From assembly GCA_021396245.1 (NCBI GenBank), contig WNYE01000005.1, forward strand, positions 558,001 through 622,000: a stretch of 64,000 nt of DNA, written 5' to 3'. This document shows, piece by piece, positions 10,285-22,026 of this stretch (the stretch's first letter is position 1; each line of letters opens with the position of its first letter). Made by a program: the position numbers and the translations under genes. The notes beneath the pieces are model-generated. The model worked only from the letters and a program-made list of their open reading frames with translations, searched no databases and had not been told where the DNA came from. This DNA comes from Sporothrix humicola (taxonomy: Eukaryota; Ascomycota; Sordariomycetes; Ophiostomatales; Ophiostomataceae).

Positions 10285-11736
10285 GTTTGATTTTTCTGTG
10301 GATGTTTTGATTTTTTGTTGTTGGTGGTTATTCGTCTCTTCTGATTTTCGTCTTTCGCTATGTAAGGATGTATACCGAAAGATGGTGAGATGGTCTTTGT
10401 CGGCAACAAGAAACTTGGGGGCCAGGAATGGTCAAAGAATCAACATATGGCGAGACTGGCAGTTGCACTCGTTCTCGGCGAAAGTCTTTTCTTCTTCGGG
10501 TGACAGGGGTTAATGAGCCAACACACGCTCTCCCGCAGTGTCAACGGCCAACACTATCAAGGCTGTCAATGCCTTCTTTTTTTCAACGCTTTCCACGTTT
10601 TCCCCCAGACGTCGACGAGTCTAGAACAGGAATTTCTTCGGCCGATCAGTGATGGTTTCCTCGGCGTGCAGCCTAACGTGGCTCGCTTCCGTGACTTGTT
10701 GATCTTGTTCTGTTATTTTGGGCCGCTTTTCTTCTTTCTTCTTCTGGTCGTCTGGTCGTTTAGGGATAGGCGTCGGTGGCGGCGAAATGTCTATGCAGGA
10801 GAGCTGAAACCGGAGTGTGGGTGGAAGATCAAAATACCGGAAGGGCAGGAGAAGGGAGAAGAGTCAAGAGAAACGACAGAGGGATGGTCCAAGAAGAAGA
10901 TGAAAATATATAAACAAATATGGAAAAGACTTCAACTAGGATACGAACACAAGAAGGTGGAAAACAAACAAGACAAAAGGACGGAGCCGACGAGATATAT
11001 GATGTACAAGAAGAAAAAGGACGAGAAGACGTATGTGACAGGGGTCAACATAGATGATGTATATACAACGCACTTTCATACCCAAGGAGTAGCCACGAGT
11101 GGACGCTAACAAGGTTTGGCAAGCCCAAGTACTGCGTAGGTCAAGCCAAAAGGTGGCCCGGAGCACTTGTCTGTAGGGGTGTAGGATAGAATGATGGGGG
11201 GAAACTACCCAAGGATGAGCAGCCCCCCGGCAGTCGATCTGCGGCAAAGATAGACTAGAATCCGTCATGTATTGCAATATCTGCACTAGAAGGCAGGACG
11301 AACACCAAGAAGGGGATAGGAGCGAAGGCAGGGTTGGGACGACGGAGAGAGGAAGGACGGTGGGAGGGGAGGACAGTGGAGGACAGTGGAGCGTGTGGGT
11401 GGACATGGGGGCCGTGTGTGATGATTTGATGGGGAGCGAGGATGGGTGATGGGAGGGGAGGAACAAACCGAGCGAGTGGGCAGTGTGAGCGGCTTCTTTT
11501 CTTGTCTTTGTGCATTTTAGTCTCTATCTGGCTGTGAATCTGGCCAGGCCATCATAGACCGAGTGTGAGACGGGCACCATTGGAGACAATGGGCAGATGG
11601 GAGGGGCGGTGCCTGTGAAAGACGTGCCTGCTAGGCAAGAGAAGGAGAGAAGGGGCATGGAACATGACGAAAAGCAGCAAGAGGCACATCAGCACCACCT
11701 CACCTCGCTCCACGGGAGGACATCCCGGGACGAGAA

Positions 11737-11748
11737 GGGGGGGGGGGG
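11737..11748. repeat. Homopolymer of 12 G
   Basis: An uninterrupted run of twelve guanines lies inside the gene-free 10.3-17.3 kb region. It has no visible partner G-runs at quadruplex spacing, so it is recorded as a simple repeat only. Confidence 0.85.
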
Positions 11749-12205
11749 TAACAGGACGCCCTTGCTCTTGAGGCTTCAGCTTTGACGAGGTCGCTTCCCA
11801 TTGCAGTAAAGCGTGAGATGTGGCATGTGCTTCTCTGCTTGGGATATGGTTAATGGATGCGGAAGAGATGCGGTGCAGACGCGGAGCATCTGAAATAAGA
11901 GGTAGAATAGAGTATGAAAGAAGGAAAAGCAAGGAAGGGCGTGCAACAAGACACACAAGTCCCGGCTCATTGGACTGGATCGGTGTGGGCACACAGCGGA
12001 CCTTGGATGTGGTTGATTATGGCTAGTTGGAAGAGTGACAAAATTGTGTACAAAGTAAGATACAAGGGAGTGGACAAAAAGGGGGGGTGAGAGAGGGGAT
12101 TCTACGATGTATGGAAGCAGTTTTATATCGCAGGATACTCAATCTAGAAGCAGCGACCAGCACGCCACATGCTGCTTCGCGTGGGAAGGAGCAAGGGCCG
12201 GTGGT

Positions 12206-12392
12206 CAGAAAGAAGAGGGAAAGTGGCAGAGAGAAAAAAAAAAAAAAAAAAAGGAAAGAGCAGCTGCGGAACAGGAGGGAATTGGAAGGAATGAGCGTGA
12301 GGGGGGAAGGAGCAAAAGGGACGCGAAAGACAGAAAAAAAGAAAGAAAGAAAGAAAAAAAGAAAAAAAAGAGAGAGACAATAGGGAAAGAGC
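12206..12392 (+). repeat. Polypurine tract with poly-A and GAAA repeats
   Basis: About 190 bases are almost entirely A and G on +. They include an A run near 12233-12251 and GAAA repeats near 12333-12370. On the opposite strand this is a pyrimidine tract upstream of the Zn2Cys6 gene. Confidence 0.75.
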
Positions 12393-15300
12393 AAGTGAAC
12401 CTTCACAGAAGCCAGAAACGGAGTATCCACACGGGCTATTTCCTAGACAAGTCGACTAGATGCACGTCCTATGCCGTATTTGCACCTAGCCGCCGGCCAT
12501 GTGCTCGCGAGGTGTGGCCCTGGCTTGGCCGGAGAGCCCCAGAATGGACCCATCAACAGCGCCAAAACGCCTCACGACACCCCAAAAGCAAGACATGCAA
12601 AAAAGAGAGAGAAAAGAAATGGAAAGAAAAAAAAAATATAAGGGAAAAAGAAATGGGCAGTCTTAATGGGGTGACGGCTGTGGATATGCGGCACACGCCA
12701 TGACGAACTACGGAAAATGATGAGCCTGTGAGGGGACGAGTAAGGCAGAAGTGAAAACAGAGAGAGCAGACAGAGAAGACAGGGAGGAGGCAACCAGTTT
12801 GCATATTGCACAAATCCCAATAGAGTGCACGAATCGTCCGAGCAAGCTTACGAGCTGCATGAGAACAGACAGAGATAGCGGATCTTTGTGCATTCGCAGC
12901 TGTCGAGCTGTGGCAGGCTATTGGCACACTGAGAGTTCAAGAGAGATTGACATGAGCGGCTCGAGTGTTGAGTGTTTTTATGAACATTGGAAGAGCGCAA
13001 CGTCGGGAGCGGTTTTCATGTCAAAAATTTGTGTACTCTGTGTCTCATTTGTTCTGCTTCGTCTCTCATGCGACCTCTTTGTTATCTGTGTTTACTTTTC
13101 TCCTTGGTGCAATTATTCATTTTTGCTCACAATTATTCATCAGATCAGTTCATGTGTGCTGTTTTCACGACCCTCACGCGTCAAGCTTTTGATTGCCTAC
13201 TTTCGCTTCTTCATTCTCTGATGCCGTTTGCTCTTGCGTCTAATTCCGTTTCTTTCTTTTTTCTTGCTTTCAGCCAGCCATCTGCTCCCCAAAAAGGCAG
13301 CAAAATGAGACACAGACCATGCCGTCGGCGGCAGGGAAGACTAAGAGGGAGCCACTGGGACATGTGGTCGGACGGGGCTTTGTGCGTCTTTCCCTGGGCA
13401 TGACGACGGACTGCAGTTTTGTGGAAGCCAACGCCTGTCTAAGCATCTCACATTGTGTGAGAATATGCATACTAAGCATTCTAAACGTTAATCCCCTCTT
13501 TTTTTCTGCCAATATGGTGTCACTTTTCTCTGCTACTCGTTCTAGCTTTGCCAACAGACGAGGCCTTTCTTCTACAAGAAATCTTTGCATCCTTTCAACG
13601 GCTTGCCGTTGAGGTGTAAAAGCAGGGCAAGATAGGTGATTGGACAGGTCGTCTTATGGCACGAGACGGAAAGCAGTAAGGACGAGGGGACGGCGGGTGG
13701 ACAGACGTTGAAAAAAAGGGTCCTTGGACTCAGGAAAGAGGATAAACGATGGGGGGACAAGACGACGAGAGAGAAACTAGCACTGAATCGTAAATATGGA
13801 TGGCCAGGCCAGTAGGTAGGGCTGTTAAACAAGATACCAGTGGAAGTGGGAGGGATAGACAAGAGTACATTGTAGAGAGAGACAAAGTAAAAGAAAGGAA
13901 AGGGAAAGAAGAAAACAATGGCGACAGGCGAGAGACACGCTTGTTTCTCACATCATTACAAAGCAGAGAGGGACGCGTACTCCTCGAATCTTGAAAACGC
14001 CACGACACATGCCAGAATGCCAAACGAGCACTTCGCTATCATGGACTGGGCGGAACCAGATGCAATTGTGTCCTTCCGCCCTTTCCACACACAACGAAAA
14101 GTTGTGTTTTCCGCATCTCATATAGAGTTACACTAAGAGGCAGCCCGTCATGAGGCCGTTTCGTCAGATAATAAGATGCATCGCACGGCGCATTGCAGCG
14201 TGGTATGGCTCTCTCTGGGTAGCATCGAGCACAAGAAAATTGCAGCTGCTGAAGCTGATTTGCAGCCCGTCGCTCATAGGGCTGCAGATGACAAGGGGGG
14301 TGTGAGAGAATGGACAGTCAAGGGAGGATGGGAGGATGTGCAGATGTGCGCTGGACTCAATGACTCCCAGACCACTGGCTAGCAAGGGCACAGCATGGCA
14401 AGGCATGGGGCCTTGGCCGGAGCCAGGGGCCCTGTCATTGCTCAATGATCACCACACAAAGTTTGACGGGGGATGGGGTGGAAGAAAGGGAGACTATCGT
14501 CGTAACCCGCCGTCGAGCCGCAGTGCCGGGTAATAGTTTGCTTGTTTGGAGTTAGCCGTGTTGTTAGTCTGGTGCGTCGGTGCATTGCCCACTGAGGTGA
14601 TGTTTCTCGCTCAACGATGAAGATGAATGTCGTGCGTGGAGCGGCCAAGATGCTTGTCCGGATTGTCGTTAGAATTGTTGGACTTTTAGCCTGGTTTATG
14701 GAGTATCTAAGGAAGGCTCTAAAGAAGACATCGTATGGCACAGACGATTCGTCTCCATTGGCAAGTGTGGAAATTACGCAAGAGAACGAAAGAGATGGGC
14801 AAGAACCCGCCGGTTTGGTGCTCGACAGTGCTAAATCCCGTTGATTGGCCCTAGCCGCCAGTGGTGGCACCTGCCATAATCCCCGTCTGGCAGGCGGGTC
14901 TGGGCCGAATTGGACGTCTGCATAATATTTATGAGTTTTGCTGTACGAAGTAATACGACGTAAAGAAGTATTTATTGGAAGTAGCTGAAAGGGCCAGTGT
15001 GGGCTGGACCACTGTGATTTTCTCTCGTAGGCCAATCCAGCCCCAGCCGTTGCAATATTAACGCTTTTTTGTCTGCAGACTGTGGCAAGCATGCAAAAAT
15101 GCTAAAATAGCGGTTCTTTTGCGCATAACGGTTGGTGGATTTTTGTCGTCTGTTGACTCTTCGCAAAGCGAGAGTGACGGACAGAGGTCTGGCCAGACCT
15201 GACAAAGGAGAAAAGCTGAACCCATTGTCCAAGAAGCGCCAGTCGTAGCAAGGGAGACGTCCTCGCCGGAGCAAATCCATGCACTCCGTTGGGATACAGG

Positions 15301-17307
15301 CCGCTCCTGCCACATTTCTGCACATTGGGAGCGAGTTTACAGGCACCTTCCTGCACTTCAACTGCCTTTCCCACGTTGTCAGCCCTGCTGCTGCTCCGTA
15401 AATCGTCGGCCGCTTTGGCCAAGCCAGCACCGGCGCCTCGAGCCGGTGCTCTTTCCCTATTTTCCTTCCTTTTTCTCCTCCCTTTTTCCACTCCTTCTTC
15501 GCCGTCCTCGCCAACTGACGCAAAACGCGAGCCCTACTGAGTCGAGGCGTCATGAAGGGCGTCGTAAAACTGGCGAATGGGATGTGCCCATCTGCCACGG
15601 CTTTGCCCGTTGCACTAAAGACGAAAAGAAAAGTGTAAAGTGCAGAATGGGTGCTCGGCTCGAAATTTTGTATTTGCATATATTGGCGCTTTTCCAGCTG
15701 GGAGACTGTTGGGGGGTTCTTTCCTCTTTCGTCCATTTCTCGAGCCGCAGCAGTTGCCGCACATATTTGCTGCTCATATTCGCGCTATGGCAGTAGCACC
15801 CCCGCCTGCCTGGACACTTGTTTCTCTCGCTTTACTTGTATTGGACTGACTCTGGCCTGGCTTTTACGGTATTAAAGCTCCGAAATGCAGAGAGCCCTAT
15901 CGCACCACACGAAAAGTGCGTACAAAGTATCTTACCAGGAACTACACAGTATTGCTCCGTACCCCAGGAGATACAAATATCGCTTGGTGTTCTTGCCCCG
16001 TTTTTATACGTTCAGTGCTAACCGGTGCTGGACGCCGGCCGGTGCTTCGCTCTTTCCGTCTTAACGTCACGAGAAAATTCGAGCCCAGACCGCACTACAG
16101 ACAGGCACACGCACCTTTTTCTCATCCGTTCCTGCCTCACAATTGATTTTCGTTCGATTGTTGAAGAAGCAAAAGAAGCAAGACGCCGTCTAGCACCTTC
16201 CTGAGTGGCATTTAAAAAGATTAGTCAGTAGATCGTAGAGTGTGGAAGTCAGGAAGGAGCAAAGGACAGCAAAAGAAAAGAAAGAACATGCAAAACACAA
16301 AACACACACCATAAAAAGAAACTATTGTGTCTCGCTTCCCATCTCCCAACGCCCCTCTTATCTTCCACTCTTCCGCACGAACCACTCGCATTCCTCGTGC
16401 TCTCCCTCGTTTACGATCTCCCTTGCGTATGTGTCTGCCATGTCTCTTCTTTTCCAAGGTCTGTTTGTGTCATGATTCTCCGTCTCTTGCTGTTTGAGTG
16501 GGTCTTTGTTCCGTCCGGAGTGAAACTTTGATTCTCAACCACACCGAGCCTTGCGGAGAAAACTGCCCGTTCCTCTGATGTTTGGTCCGTTCCATGTCTT
16601 TGACCAGGAGACTCAGCAGACCCAAAAGACACAGGAGGGCCGCGCTATTGGGTGCACGGTGGGGTGCCGAGCGGATGGGAGACGCGAGAGACGAAAGAAG
16701 AAAAGAGGAAAAGAAGTAGAGAAGAAAAATGATCCTACAGAACAGCAAAAGAACAAAACGGAAAGGGATGCAATGCAGGCGCTGCAGGAACATGCATCCG
16801 CTTCTGTTTTGAGTTTCACTAGACGCAAAAAGAAGCGTGTGTCCCAGCGTTAAAACGATGCACGGGGCCATATGGAGAACGAGGGCCACATGGAGAATGC
16901 ATTCTGCATTAGGGTGTATTAGAGCGAACTGGGGATACGTCGTAGAAATGCAAGACAATAGAGCACACAGTCCAGCAGTAGAAAAGAGAGGCCTCCCGCC
17001 CCAGTCCCCGCTTGCTCTCCGCTCTTGTGCTTTGATGTTTCTGTTTGTTGGTGTGATATGATTCTGGTGATGCGATGCAAAGGTGTTTGCGCTTGGTTTT
17101 GCTTCATACTGCTTCATGTTGCTTCGTAACGGCATTTTTTGTTCTTTGAAATTTTTTGGAACTCCACCTTTTTTCAACCGATTTCTCTATATCTATTGCG
17201 TCACTATATAGAGTCATACATGAACATCAACCGCTTTTGGATATTCTCACAACAGAATCACACTCATCTCCACCGACCTGCGTGCCGTTGACCGCCTCGA
17301 CTTCGAT

Positions 17308-19113
17308 CTAAATGTACTTGTACGGGTTCATGATGCCGTTCTGTGTTGGTTAGCATGGGTGCAGAATTGCAGAAACGGGGAATATTGGTGGAATATTGGC
17401 CGAGCTGGAAATCAAAAAGGAAATACTACAAAGCACAGGGGGTGCACTCACGGGATCAAACGTGTTCTTGATCTGCTTCATCAGACCGACCATCGTGTCG
17501 TTGCGGCTGTAGCCAATGTACTTCTTCTTGGCCAGGCCGAGGCCGTGCTCGGCACTGATGCTGCCCTGACGCTTGGCGATCCACTCGTAGACAAACGGCT
17601 CCAGCGCCTTCTCGACAGCATCGTCGTACCGACGCACAGCAATATTGAGGTGCAGGTTGGCATCACCCATGTGGCCGTAGCCTACGACCTGGGCGGCCGG
17701 GAACTCGTCGCCGTCGCCAATTAGGCCCTTGGACTCGAGCTGCGTGCGCGTGTCCTCGACCAGCTTGTACAGCTCGGGCAGCGGGATGGAGACGTCGTAC
17801 TTGTAGACGCCGCCCAGGTGGCCCAGGCACTCGGTGATGCCCTCGCGCCATGTCCACAACGCCTTAACCTGCGTCTCGTCCTGTGCAACGACGCCGTCCT
17901 CAACGATCTCTTTCGTCATCACATCCTCCAGGAACGCCTCGAGCTTGGCCGTGTCGTGCTCGGCGTTGGAGCCGCTGGTCTCGATCAGGCAGTAAAAGTC
18001 GTGCTCGCCGTCGAGCGGGCGGCGCGCGTCGGGGCGGACGGTGCGCACAATGTTCTGGCTGCCGGCGTCCATGAGCTCAAAGGCCGACAGGATCTCGGAA
18101 AGCTGCGACTTGGCCTCGCGGAACGCCTTGAGGGCCTGCTCGTACGAGTTCAGGCCCAAAAAGGCAACGTTGACGGCAGCCGGGCGCTGCGGGCACGCAA
18201 TGGACACGCCCGTGACAATGCCCAGCGTGCCCTCGGCGCCGATAAACAGCTGCTTGAGGTCGTAGCCCGTGTTGTTCTTGCGCAGCTTGCACAGATCGTC
18301 GACAATCGTGCCGTCGGGCAGCACGGCCTCGACGCCCAGGACTGTGCCGTGGAGACTGCCGTAACGCAGCAGCCGCAGACCACCGGCGTTGGTCGACACG
18401 TTGCCGCCGATGTGGCACGAGCCCTTGGCGCCCAGGTCCAGCGGGAAGAGGTAGTCGCGCTCAGCCAAATAGCTGTCGGCCGCCTCCAAGACAACGCCCG
18501 CATCCACAACCAGCGTGCCGCTGACGTCGTCAAACGAGCGGATCGTCTGCATGCGGCCCGTGCTGATCACGACCTCGTCAAACACGGGCACCGAGCCACC
18601 GACAAGGCCCGTGTTGCCACCCTGGGGAACAACGGCCAGACGGTTGTCGTTGCAGTACTTGAGAACCTTGCTGACCTCTTCTGTCGAGCCGGGACGCAAA
18701 ACAAGCTGGCCGTGGCCGCGGTACTTGCGCATCCAGTCGCCGTTGAAGGGCTCGACGTCGTCCTGGGATGCCGGGTCCGTCACGGCATCGATGACGCCAT
18801 TCTCGCCGAGCAGCTCCTTGAAGTAGGCGACGTGCTCGCGCGTCAGAGCTGCAAATCGCGAATCACGCTTGATGTCCGGGTACCGCTCCGATGTGCGCGT
18901 AATGTCGGCTCGCCGGGCCTGCGTGGGCCGCCATGACCGTGCGGGGGAAGTGGAGAAGTAGCGAGATGTTGTTGACGAGGCTGCGCGGAAAGCCGTTCTT
19001 GACGAAGTGGAAGCTGTCCGTGGGGCGCATGCCGATCGTAATGATGCCGTCGAGGACGTCTTGGGTGTGGCCGTCTTCCGCAGCACGGAGCCGACTTGTG
19101 CCTTGAAAGCCAT
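17308..19113 (-). CDS. DLD2: Mitochondrial D-2-hydroxyglutarate / D-lactate dehydrogenase
   Basis: Exon 1 is 19113-17452 and exon 2 is 17340-17308, separated by a 111-nt intron with GTGAGT donor, GCTAAC branch point and CAG acceptor; the product has 564 residues. It is an FAD-dependent 2-hydroxyacid dehydrogenase that oxidises D-2-hydroxyglutarate or D-lactate. The first ~60 residues are rich in Arg, Ser and Ala and end RYFSTSPA, a typical matrix presequence. The FAD-binding segment PQGGNTGLVGGSVPVF lies near residue 160. KGSCHIGGNVSTNAGG and NNTGYDLKQLFIGAEGTLG follow, then the C-terminal-domain motifs GHMGDANLHLN (about 477) and SAEHGLGL (about 517). The match to the Dld2/D2HGDH group is close. 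The last ten residues (NGIMNPYKYI) come from the short second exon. It is divergent from PRE6. Confidence 0.95.
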
Positions 19114-20037
19114 CGTGGAGGAGGAGACAGGGGGCACAAAATTTTGTGAGGGGTTGTGAGGGTGGCGGTGATCGTGATGATTGCCAAGATCGAAAACGAA
19201 AAGGAAGAAAAAAGGAATATCGAAAAAAAAAAAACCTCGCCCTCCCAAATGGCTCTTCCAAGAATCCAAGAGACCACCAGGGCACTTCAAAATCTCCAAT
19301 TACGAGCTTGCGGTTGCCAAAACTCGTTCGTCGCCTGTTTTCGGCTGCCGTCCTGCATATACTTATACCCGCATAATACCAAAGTTTTGTTCCGGTTTTT
19401 CGGAGGGACTTGCCGTAAGGCTACGACTAATTTTACCGCCGCTTTTGGTTTTTGTATATCTGCACCGCCATGGGGGCGGTAGAATTAGCAAAAAGGAGCG
19501 GTAGAATTAGCCGTGGCTGTCCCGTAATCGGCTTCTGTGTTTTGGACTCAGCGAGGGTTGTTCTCGCACTTACTCCACCCAATTTTTATGCTATCAACAC
19601 GTGATACGTCACGCCAGGCGAGGCACAAGGTCGAGACGCCTTTTGTGTATGGCCCCACACACTGTAATACTCAACCAATCACACAAGGGCGCCGCGCCTT
19701 CCCTCGTCCACCTATGCCATAGGCTTCCAGCTTCGTCAGAGCTTTTGGAGCCTGGTGGCAGGTGCCGTTGCTTGGTGCGGTTTGGCGGCAGGAGCACCAC
19801 CAAAGCACCTCCTTCAAACGCGCAGCATCGACGCAGCTCCAATCCACAATCAAATCGCCATCTCCCATCTCTCATCTCCGTTTCCACCCATCCCCAACCT
19901 CGACGACACAGAACGACGGCATCCAGATACGTGCCCGACATTGAAACTAGACACTTGCATACAATTCGCATTTCGAGCACCGTTTTCCCATCCCAATTCG
20001 ACGTTTCTGCCCACCAACCAACCTCCCATAAACAGCC
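19114..20037. promoter_or_regulatory. Shared divergent promoter region of DLD2 and PRE6
   Basis: These 924 bases separate two head-to-head start codons. They contain a CACGTG box at 19598-19603 followed by ATACGTCACG. There are also three copies of a GGCGGTARAATTAG-like motif, listed separately. The GGTGGCAGG at about 19754 resembles the yeast proteasome element GGTGGCAAA, with two mismatches; I do not claim it as one. Confidence 0.6.
19427..19511. promoter_or_regulatory. Three copies of a GGCGGTARAATTAG-like motif
   Basis: CTAATTTTACCGCC at 19427-19440 is the reverse complement of GGCGGTAAAATTAG. GCGGTAGAATTAGC then occurs exactly twice in direct orientation, at 19476-19489 and 19498-19511. 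The direct copies are 22 bp apart, about two helical turns. The arrangement suggests a transcription-factor array, about 315-400 bp before the DLD2 start and 525-610 bp before the PRE6 start. Confidence 0.6.
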
Positions 20038-21194
20038 ATGGCTTCGGGTTACGACAGAGCTCTTTCTGGTATGTTGAGCAGTCTTCTGACGATAATGATG
20101 TATTTGTAATTTGAGAGGACATCCTACTTACTAGCTTTATCACTACAGTCTTCAGGTTCGTACCACGATACGTGCTGCTCCGGCCGCTCTCCCACGATCT
20201 GACCGCCCTCGATCTTCGATCCACCCATTGTCTTGTCCCACGATTCTAATCGATTTCCAGTCCCGATGGACACGTTTTCCAGGTCGAATATGCCGGTGAA
20301 GCAGTAAAGAGAGGTACGGCGCCCGAGCTCTAGCTGAGTGGATGGATGATCTATCGATTGGCCTAGCCAAAGAGCAGTCTGTTAACACATTCACAGGAAC
20401 TTGCGCCGTCGGCGTCAAGGGCAGCGACATTGTGGTGCTCGGCTGCGAGAAGCGGTCCGCCATGAAGCTGCAAGACACCCGCATCACCCCGTCCAAGATC
20501 GGCCTGCTCGACACCCACGCCTGCCTGGCTTTCGCCGGCCTCAACGCCGACGCCCGCATCCTGCTCGACAAGGCCCGGTTAGAGGCCCAGTCGCACCGCC
20601 TGACCGTCGAGGACCCCGTGACGATCGAGTACATTACCAAATACATTGCCGGCGTGCAGCAGCGGTACACGCAGAGCGGTGGTGTGCGGCCGTTTGGCAT
20701 CAGCACGCTCATTGTCGGCTTCGACAAGGGCAGCAAGGTGCCCCGCCTCTACCAGACCGAGCCGTCGGGTATCTACTCGGCATGGTGAGTTTACCCTTCT
20801 ATATTCAGTCTGTTTATTCACCGCTAACCCGCTAATTAGGCGCGCCAACGCTATTGGCCGGTCGAGCAAGACGGTGCGCGAGTTCCTGGAGCGCAACTAC
20901 AAGGAGGACATGGACCGCGAGGCGACGATCCAGCTCGCTATCAAGTCGCTGCTGGAGGTCGTGCAGACGGGCGCAAAGAACATTGAGATTGCCATCATGG
21001 CACCGGGCAAGCCCATGGAGCTGCTGCCCGTCGAGGACATTGAGGCCCACGTCAAGAGCATCGAGCAGGAGAAGCAGGAGGAGGCGGCCAAGAAGAAGGG
21101 CGGCCGGTCGGGCGGTGCAGGTGGCAGCAGCTCGGCCACAACGAGCGCAGCAATCCCGACACGGGGGGCAGCCGAGGACCACGACTCAGACTAG
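20038..21194 (+). CDS. PRE6: 20S proteasome subunit alpha-4
   Basis: Five exons: 20038-20068, 20149-20155, 20261-20313, 20397-20784 and 20840-21194, totalling 834 nt and 277 residues. The spliced N-terminus reads MASGYDRALSVFSPDGHVFQ then VEYAGEAVKRGTCAVGVKG, the alpha-subunit signature. The body (KLQDTRITPSKIGLLDTHA, GVQQRYTQSGGVRPFG, LYQTEPSGIYSAWRA, SLLEVVQTGAKNIEI) matches alpha-4/Pre6 rather than the other six alpha subunits. It is a non-catalytic outer-ring subunit of the 20S core in cytosol and nucleus. The C-terminus is extended with a KKKGGRSGGAGGSSS tail. Exon 2 is only 7 nt (TCTTCAG). It is required to complete V-F-S, and reading through its donor meets a stop. Confidence 0.95.
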
Positions 21195-21511
21195 GTAGAT
21201 GTCGGTGAACTGTGAGCTGTCAGCGTTCAATGCAAGAGTATTGTTGAAGGCAAGGCAAGGAAAGAACAGAGGTACGGCCAGAAATATGGTACGACCACCA
21301 TTGATCAGCATGTAATCATATTCTCTTTTTCGTTTCATCAACGCGCCTTGTTTTTACGTTCTGAAAAGAAATATAAACATAAATGAAAGTCATAAACATG
21401 AATATAAAAGCTAAAAAATATCAAGTATCAAAGAAAACGCCATGCATGGGTATGACTGCTTTTCTACCTCCGCCCTCTAATCCAACATCCCTCTCTACCT
21501 CTTCCCCTCCT
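21195..21511. other. Tail-to-tail spacer between PRE6 and HOT13
   Basis: 317 bases hold the 3' ends of two converging genes. Beyond AT-rich likely termination sequence at 21300-21430 I see nothing. Confidence 0.6.
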
Positions 21512-22026
21512 CTAACCCAACCGGTCGGCGTCCAAGTCAGGGTCAAAGATTGTCCGCCCCTCCTGACCCTTGACTCTGTCGTCCTTGATCATGCGGTTGT
21601 CGACGCGCACATCTTCGCTCTCAATCGTGATTGCCTGCTTGGGCGTCACGGCGTCAATGACAAAGTGGTTGTCGCAGTGCGGGCAGTACTCGTCCGAGTC
21701 CTCAAACTCGCGGGCGTCCTTGCGGAAGCACTTCTTGCACTTCTTGCACGCGAAGATCATCTCGAAGCGCTGGAGGAGCTGATGGTCCTCCTGCTCCTGG
21801 TGGCACTCGCTGCAGTCAAACCACTTGCGGCCTGGGTAGTTAGCGGTGTGCTCAAACAAGAGCATAAGACAAAATGAATATATCAGAACAAACATACAGC
21901 ATGGTGACCGGATGGAAACCTGGGCGTTGAGAACGTGTTTGCTGAAAAGGAGATGATGTTAGCAGAGCTTCATGAAAGGATGTTTCTGGTGGACAGCAGG
22001 GTCCAACATAGCTGGACATACCACAT
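21512..22026 (-). CDS. HOT13: CHY zinc-finger protein, Hot13-like
   Basis: Exons are 22026-22022 (5 nt), 21941-21898 (44 nt) and 21831-21512 (320 nt), giving 122 residues. Introns of 80 and 66 nt both have GTATGT donors and GCTAAC branch points. The protein starts MCKHVLNAQVSIRSPCCRKW and continues FDCSECHQEQEDH, then FACKKCKKCFRKD and EYCPHCDNHF, the ordered Cys/His ligands of a CHY zinc finger. Size and sequence match yeast Hot13. Hot13 acts in the mitochondrial intermembrane space and supports oxidation by Mia40, probably by removing zinc. The start codon and half of Cys2 are alone in exon 1, so ORF finding misses the true N-terminus. It is divergent from XPB. Confidence 0.9.

Larger units (their letters stand above)
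10285..17307. other. Seven-kilobase region without a supportable gene
   Basis: Many overlapping open frames occur on both strands (the longest about 250 codons), but none gives a recognisable domain or a plausible spliced gene. Much of 11.6-12.7 kb is purine-rich on +, so pyrimidine-rich in the sense of the minus-strand Zn2Cys6 gene. Simple repeats include a 12-G run and GAAA-type tracts. The interval may hold a long leader/promoter, non-coding RNAs or rapidly evolving genes I cannot identify. Confidence 0.55.

Noticed and set aside
14972..15736. 254-codon open frame on the minus strand
   Set aside because: No domain, no family resemblance, and competing open frames on the same and opposite strands; it looks like chance.
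17350..19299. 649-codon single-exon model of D2HGDH
   Set aside because: It reads through a clear intron and adds an untranslated leader upstream of 19113; the spliced end NGIMNPYKYI is the conserved one.
19752..19762. Proteasome-associated control element before PRE6
   Set aside because: GGTGGCAGG differs at two positions from the yeast element, and filamentous fungi are not known to rely on it.
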